Shown in pieces: positions 6,365 through 9,360 of a DNA stretch of 9,360 nucleotides (positions are counted from its first letter, which is position 1; each line of letters begins with the position of its first letter). Under the pieces are notes generated by a model. That model ran no database searches. It was not told the DNA's origin and worked only from the letters and a program-made list of their open reading frames with translations. The DNA is from Actinomycetes bacterium (GTDB lineage Bacteria > Actinomycetota > Coriobacteriia > Anaerosomatales > JAJZPX01): contig JAJZPX010000063.1 of assembly GCA_021811025.1 (NCBI GenBank), positions 1-9,360 on the forward strand. Reading direction: 5' to 3'. The translations under genes and the position numbers were made by a program.

Positions 6365-7849
6365 GGAGCGCCGAAGCCGATCGACCATCTGCACGCCGTC
6401 ATCCTCGCCGGAGGCAGCGGCTCGCGCTTCTGGCCGCTGTCCCGGGAGCTCGGGCCGAAGCAGCTGCTCTCCGTGTTCGGGGGCGTGAGTCTCATCACTC
6501 GCGCCGTGCAACGGGTGACCGACTTCTGCGACCTCGGGTCGCTGCACGTCGTGACGAACGAGCGGCTCCTGGACGAGCTGCGGAACCACCTCAAGTCGCA
6601 GGCCGGGTTGAAGGACCTCGAGATCGACTACCTCGCCGAGCCGGTGCCTCGCAACACCGCCCCGGCGATCGCGCTGACCGCCGCCCACCTCCTGCGCTAC
6701 GACCCGCACGCCGTGATGATCGTGCTCCCGTCTGACCACCTCCTCGAGGACGGGGGGGTGTGGAGCGACACGGTCACCGTCGCCGGCTCGCTCGCGGCCG
6801 AGGGCTACCTCGTCACGATCGGCCTGAAGCCGGCGGGCCCCGAGACGGCGTACGGTTACATCCGCGCCGGGGAAGCGATCGAGGGCGAGCGCGTCGGCGA
6901 GGCGCAGGGCCGGCTGGCGGCCGCATTCACCGAGAAGCCCGACCTCGAGACCGCGCGGCTGTTCCTCGAGCGGGGCGACTACCTGTGGAACTCGGGCATG
7001 CTGGTCGCGAGGGCGGACGTCGTGCTCGAGCAGCTGGAGGCCGCGGGCCGGGCGGCGAAGACGGAGGAGTCCGCGCACGGCGAGCGCATCGTCGAGACCG
7101 CGCGGTGGCTCGCGTCGCTGCCGAAGACGGAGTGGACCGCCGACGAGCCGCGCGAACGCTTCGCGGGCCTGCCGTCGGTGCCGTTCGACAAGGCGGCGCT
7201 TGAGGTGTCGGAGCGCGTCGCGGTCGTCCCCGCCGACATGGAGTGGTCGGACGTCGGGTCGCTGCTGTCGCTCGAGAAGCTCGCGCCGCCCGACGAGCGC
7301 GGCAATGTCCGCGTCGGGCGCGTGGTGGACGTCGACTCGCGCGACGTCGTCGCGTACTCCCAGGACCGGCTGATCGCCACGCTCGGCCTCGACGACGTGC
7401 TCGTGGTCGACACGCCGGACGCCACCCTGGTCGCGAAGAAGGACCGCGCGCAGGACGTGCGGCTCGTCGTGGAGGCGCTCAAGGCCGTGAATGCTCCCGA
7501 GGTCGTCGCGGCCCGCTCGTCGCTGCGCCCCTGGGGCAGCTGGACGCTGCTCATGAAGGCCGACGACTTCCAGATCAAGTCGATCGACGTCCTTCCCGGA
7601 CATCGTCTGTCGCTCCAGAGCCACCAGCATCGGAGCGAGCACTGGATCGTGATCGAAGGCGTGGCCCGCGTTCAGCGGAACGACGATGCGATCGAGCTGT
7701 CCGCGAACGAGTCCATCTACCTTCCGGCCGGCGCCGTGCACCGCCTGGAGAACGCCGGAGACGTGCCGCTGAAGGTGATCGAGGTGGCCGTGGGCGAGTA
7801 CATCGGCGAGGACGACATAGTCCGGTACCAGGACGAGTACGGCCGCTAG
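6362..7849 (+). CDS. manC: Mannose-1-phosphate guanylyltransferase / mannose-6-phosphate isomerase (type II)
   Basis: This bifunctional cytoplasmic enzyme isomerises fructose-6-phosphate to mannose-6-phosphate and forms GDP-mannose from mannose-1-phosphate and GTP, supplying substrate to Gmd. The 495-residue product matches the usual length. The N-terminal pyrophosphorylase domain carries GGSGSRFWPLSRELGPKQ at residues 17-34, PRNTAPAIA at 96-104, LPSDH at 122-126, EKPD at 191-194, WNSGM at 209-213 and WSDVGS at 295-300. The C-terminal cupin (isomerase) domain has RPWGSW at 389-394, the metal-binding QSHQHRSEHW at 419-428 and PAGAVHRLEN at 455-464, so both activities look intact. The open frame runs far upstream inside gmd, but ATG 6362 (or GTG 6347) gives the family's short leader before AVILAGG. 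The phosphomannomutase that joins the two reactions is not in the window. The gene abuts the second gmd with no gap, and its position between two gmd copies is unusual. Confidence 0.94.
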   Translation: MGAPKPIDHLHAVILAGGSGSRFWPLSRELGPKQLLSVFGGVSLITRAVQRVTDFCDLGSLHVVTNERLLDELRNHLKSQAGLKDLEIDYLAEPVPRNTAPAIALTAAHLLRYDPHAVMIVLPSDHLLEDGGVWSDTVTVAGSLAAEGYLVTIGLKPAGPETAYGYIRAGEAIEGERVGEAQGRLAAAFTEKPDLETARLFLERGDYLWNSGMLVARADVVLEQLEAAGRAAKTEESAHGERIVETARWLASLPKTEWTADEPRERFAGLPSVPFDKAALEVSERVAVVPADMEWSDVGSLLSLEKLAPPDERGNVRVGRVVDVDSRDVVAYSQDRLIATLGLDDVLVVDTPDATLVAKKDRAQDVRLVVEALKAVNAPEVVAARSSLRPWGSWTLLMKADDFQIKSIDVLPGHRLSLQSHQHRSEHWIVIEGVARVQRNDDAIELSANESIYLPAGAVHRLENAGDVPLKVIEVAVGEYIGEDDIVRYQDEYGR

Positions 7850-8815
7850 ATGCCGAAGCGCGCGCTCATAACCGGGATCGCCGGCCAGGACGGCTACTAT
7901 CTCACGGAGCTCCTGCTCTCCGAGGGCTACGAGGTCTTCGGTCTCGTGCTGCCCACCGACCCTGTCGATATCCTCGAGCCGTATCTCGAGCGCGTCGCTA
8001 TCCTCCCCGGCGACCTCACGGACGACGAGTCCGTGCGCGCCGCGGTAGAGACCTCTCGGCCGGACGAGGTCTACAACTTCGCGGCGCAGTCGTCCGTGGC
8101 GATGTCGTGGGAGCGGCCCGTGCTGACGGCCGAGGTGGACGCCGTCGGCCCGCTGCGGCTCCTGGAGGCGGTGCGGAAGCTCGCGCCCGTGGCCCGCGTG
8201 CTCCAGCCGTCGTCGGCCGACATGTTCGGCTGCGTGGAGGCCGGCGCGCAGGATGAGAGCACGCCGTTCCGGCCCGTGTCGCCGTATGGCGCCGCCAAGC
8301 TCTTCGCGCACGTCATCGGGGTGGACTACCGCCAGACCCACGGGACGTTCGTGTGCAACGCGATCCTGTTCAACCACGAGTCGCCGAAGCGGCCCGTGAG
8401 CTTCGTGACGCGCAAGATCACCGAGGGCGCGGCGCGCGTGAAGCTCGGGCTCGCGGCAGAGCTGCCGATGGGCAACCTCGACGTGCGGCGCGACTGGGGA
8501 CTCGCGGGCGACTACGTGCGGGCGATGTGGCTGATGCTGCGGCACGAGCGCCCGGACGACTACGTCGTGGCGACGGGCGAGACGCACACGGTGCGCGACT
8601 TCTGCGAGATCGCGTTCGCGCACCTCGGCCTCGACTACCGCGAGTATGTCACGCAGGACGAGCGCTTCATGCGGCCCGCGGACTCGATCGCGCAGCGGGG
8701 CGATGCGGGCAAGGCACGGCGCGTGCTGGGCTGGGTGCCGACGGTGAGCTTCCGCGAGCTCGTCGAGATGATGGTGGACGCTGACGTGGCGAGGCTGAAG
8801 GCGGGTCCCGAGTGA
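7850..8815 (+). CDS. Divergent second GDP-mannose 4,6-dehydratase paralogue
   Basis: The 321-residue protein is clearly a Gmd relative. It has GIAGQDG at residues 9-15, NFAAQSSV at 76-83, YGAAK (Tyr146/Lys150), FNHESPKRP at 174-182, GNLDVRRDWGLAGDYV at 208-223 and TGETHTVRDF at 242-251. By eye it matches the first copy at more than half of positions, most strongly in the C-terminal half. Two functional positions differ. The Arg-Arg cofactor motif is replaced by Leu34-Pro35, in a loop that is also about three residues shorter. The Ser-x-Glu catalytic motif is Ser122-Ala123-Asp124, so Glu is Asp. In addition RPAEVDLLLADPSKA of the first copy becomes RPADSIAQRGDAGKA here. It could be a dehydratase with altered cofactor use, a 4-keto reductase giving GDP-D-rhamnose or a similar sugar, or a non-catalytic subunit. 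Its ATG directly follows the manC stop, and its own stop overlaps the fcl start. Confidence 0.8.
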   Translation: MPKRALITGIAGQDGYYLTELLLSEGYEVFGLVLPTDPVDILEPYLERVAILPGDLTDDESVRAAVETSRPDEVYNFAAQSSVAMSWERPVLTAEVDAVGPLRLLEAVRKLAPVARVLQPSSADMFGCVEAGAQDESTPFRPVSPYGAAKLFAHVIGVDYRQTHGTFVCNAILFNHESPKRPVSFVTRKITEGAARVKLGLAAELPMGNLDVRRDWGLAGDYVRAMWLMLRHERPDDYVVATGETHTVRDFCEIAFAHLGLDYREYVTQDERFMRPADSIAQRGDAGKARRVLGWVPTVSFRELVEMMVDADVARLKAGPE

Positions 8816-9360
8816 GCGTATTCTGGTCGGACAAGCGGGTTTGCGTCACGGGCGGCGCCGGGTTCCTTGGCTCGTTCGTGGTCGAGGAGCTGCAGCGTCG
8901 CGGGGCGAAGGACGTCTTCGTCCCTCGAAAGGCCGACTACGATCTCGTCGAGGAGGAAACGGCCCGGCGGCTGTTGGCCGACGTTCGTCCCGACGTCATC
9001 GTCCACCTCGCCGCCATCGTGGGCGGGATCGGCGCGAATCGCGTCAATCCCGGCCGCTTCTTCTATGAGAACCTCGCGATGGGCGTGCACCTCATCGAGC
9101 AGGCCAGGCAGGCGGGTGTCGGCAAGTTCGTGGGGATCGGGACCATCTGCGCCTACCCGAAGTTCACGCCGGTGCCCTTCCGTGAGGAGGACCTCTGGAG
9201 CGGCTACCCCGAGGAGACGAACGCGCCCTACGGGCTCGCGAAGAAGATGATGCTGGTGCAGCTGCAGGCCTACCGCCAGCAGTACGGCTTCGAGGGCATC
9301 TTCCTGCTGCCGGTGAACCTCTACGGCCCCCGCGACAACTTCGACCTCGAGCCCATGCTC
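8812..9360 (+). CDS. fcl: GDP-L-fucose synthase (3' partial)
   Basis: Fcl epimerises GDP-4-keto-6-deoxymannose at C3 and C5 and reduces it with NADPH to GDP-L-fucose, completing the route opened by ManC and Gmd. The first 183 residues are visible and the frame is open to the window edge; full-length proteins are about 310-320 residues. GGAGFLG is at residues 14-20 and HLAAIVGGIGANR at 65-77. TICAYPK at 111-117 holds Thr111 and Cys113, matching catalytic Ser107 and Cys109 of the E. coli enzyme. Tyr140/Lys144 form YGLAK, and NLYGPRDNF at 169-177 is family-typical. The catalytic His expected shortly after this point lies outside the window. The GTG start overlaps the previous stop as GTGA (8812-8815), implying translational coupling. 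Ser to Thr at the 107 position is conservative. Confidence 0.92.
   Translation, partial: MSVFWSDKRVCVTGGAGFLGSFVVEELQRRGAKDVFVPRKADYDLVEEETARRLLADVRPDVIVHLAAIVGGIGANRVNPGRFFYENLAMGVHLIEQARQAGVGKFVGIGTICAYPKFTPVPFREEDLWSGYPEETNAPYGLAKKMMLVQLQAYRQQYGFEGIFLLPVNLYGPRDNFDLEPML

Noticed and set aside
6161..8623. Very long open frame on the - strand (820 codons) opposite gmd, manC and the second gmd
   Set aside because: It is a GC-bias shadow of three recognised genes. No motif, start signal or independent composition supports coding.
1..9360. CRISPR arrays, tRNA or rRNA genes, insertion sequences, attachment sites
   Set aside because: No regularly spaced repeats, structural RNA patterns, transposase motifs or flanking direct repeats were seen on reading through; apart from 1421-1535 the sequence is almost entirely coding.

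Overview
The window is a high-GC bacterial segment with every gene on the + strand, packed head to tail with gaps of 0 to 35 bp or overlaps, apart from one 115 bp intergenic stretch at 1421-1535. Strong GC bias at third codon positions, GTG and probable TTG/GTG starts, and an HTH/DUF6036 pair of a kind familiar from actinobacterial genomes suggest a deep or uncultured actinobacterial lineage (for example Thermoleophilia- or Coriobacteriia-like). This is inference; there is no rRNA or other taxonomic marker.

Region 1 (1-1420) holds a two-gene accessory module. The first gene is a winged-helix protein with a nucleotidyltransferase-like middle domain, running in from the left edge. One base later comes a DUF6036-type nucleotidyltransferase-like gene broken by a +1 frameshift near 1132-1150. 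Codon use here is less GC-rich than in the rest of the window.

Region 2 (1421-1535) carries a candidate extended -10 promoter and a strong Shine-Dalgarno site for the following operon.

Region 3 (1536-9360) is a seven-gene nucleotide-sugar operon that continues beyond the right edge. It contains long-form glucose-1-phosphate thymidylyltransferase (rmlA), dTDP-glucose 4,6-dehydratase (rmlB), a GT-C-like multi-pass membrane protein, GDP-mannose 4,6-dehydratase (gmd), bifunctional mannose-1-phosphate guanylyltransferase/mannose-6-phosphate isomerase (manC), a second divergent Gmd paralogue, and the 5' part of GDP-L-fucose synthase (fcl). Together they supply dTDP-4-keto-6-deoxyglucose and GDP-4-keto-6-deoxymannose/GDP-L-fucose, most likely for a cell-surface glycan, with the GT-C protein as a candidate extracytoplasmic glycosyltransferase. 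rmlC, rmlD and a phosphomannomutase gene are not present here.

Most of the window is recognisable surface-polysaccharide metabolism. I do not see a clearly new defence or mobile system. The two points most worth following are the second Gmd paralogue, which has lost the Arg-Arg cofactor motif and carries Asp for the catalytic Glu, and the HTH/DUF6036 pair with its disrupted second gene.
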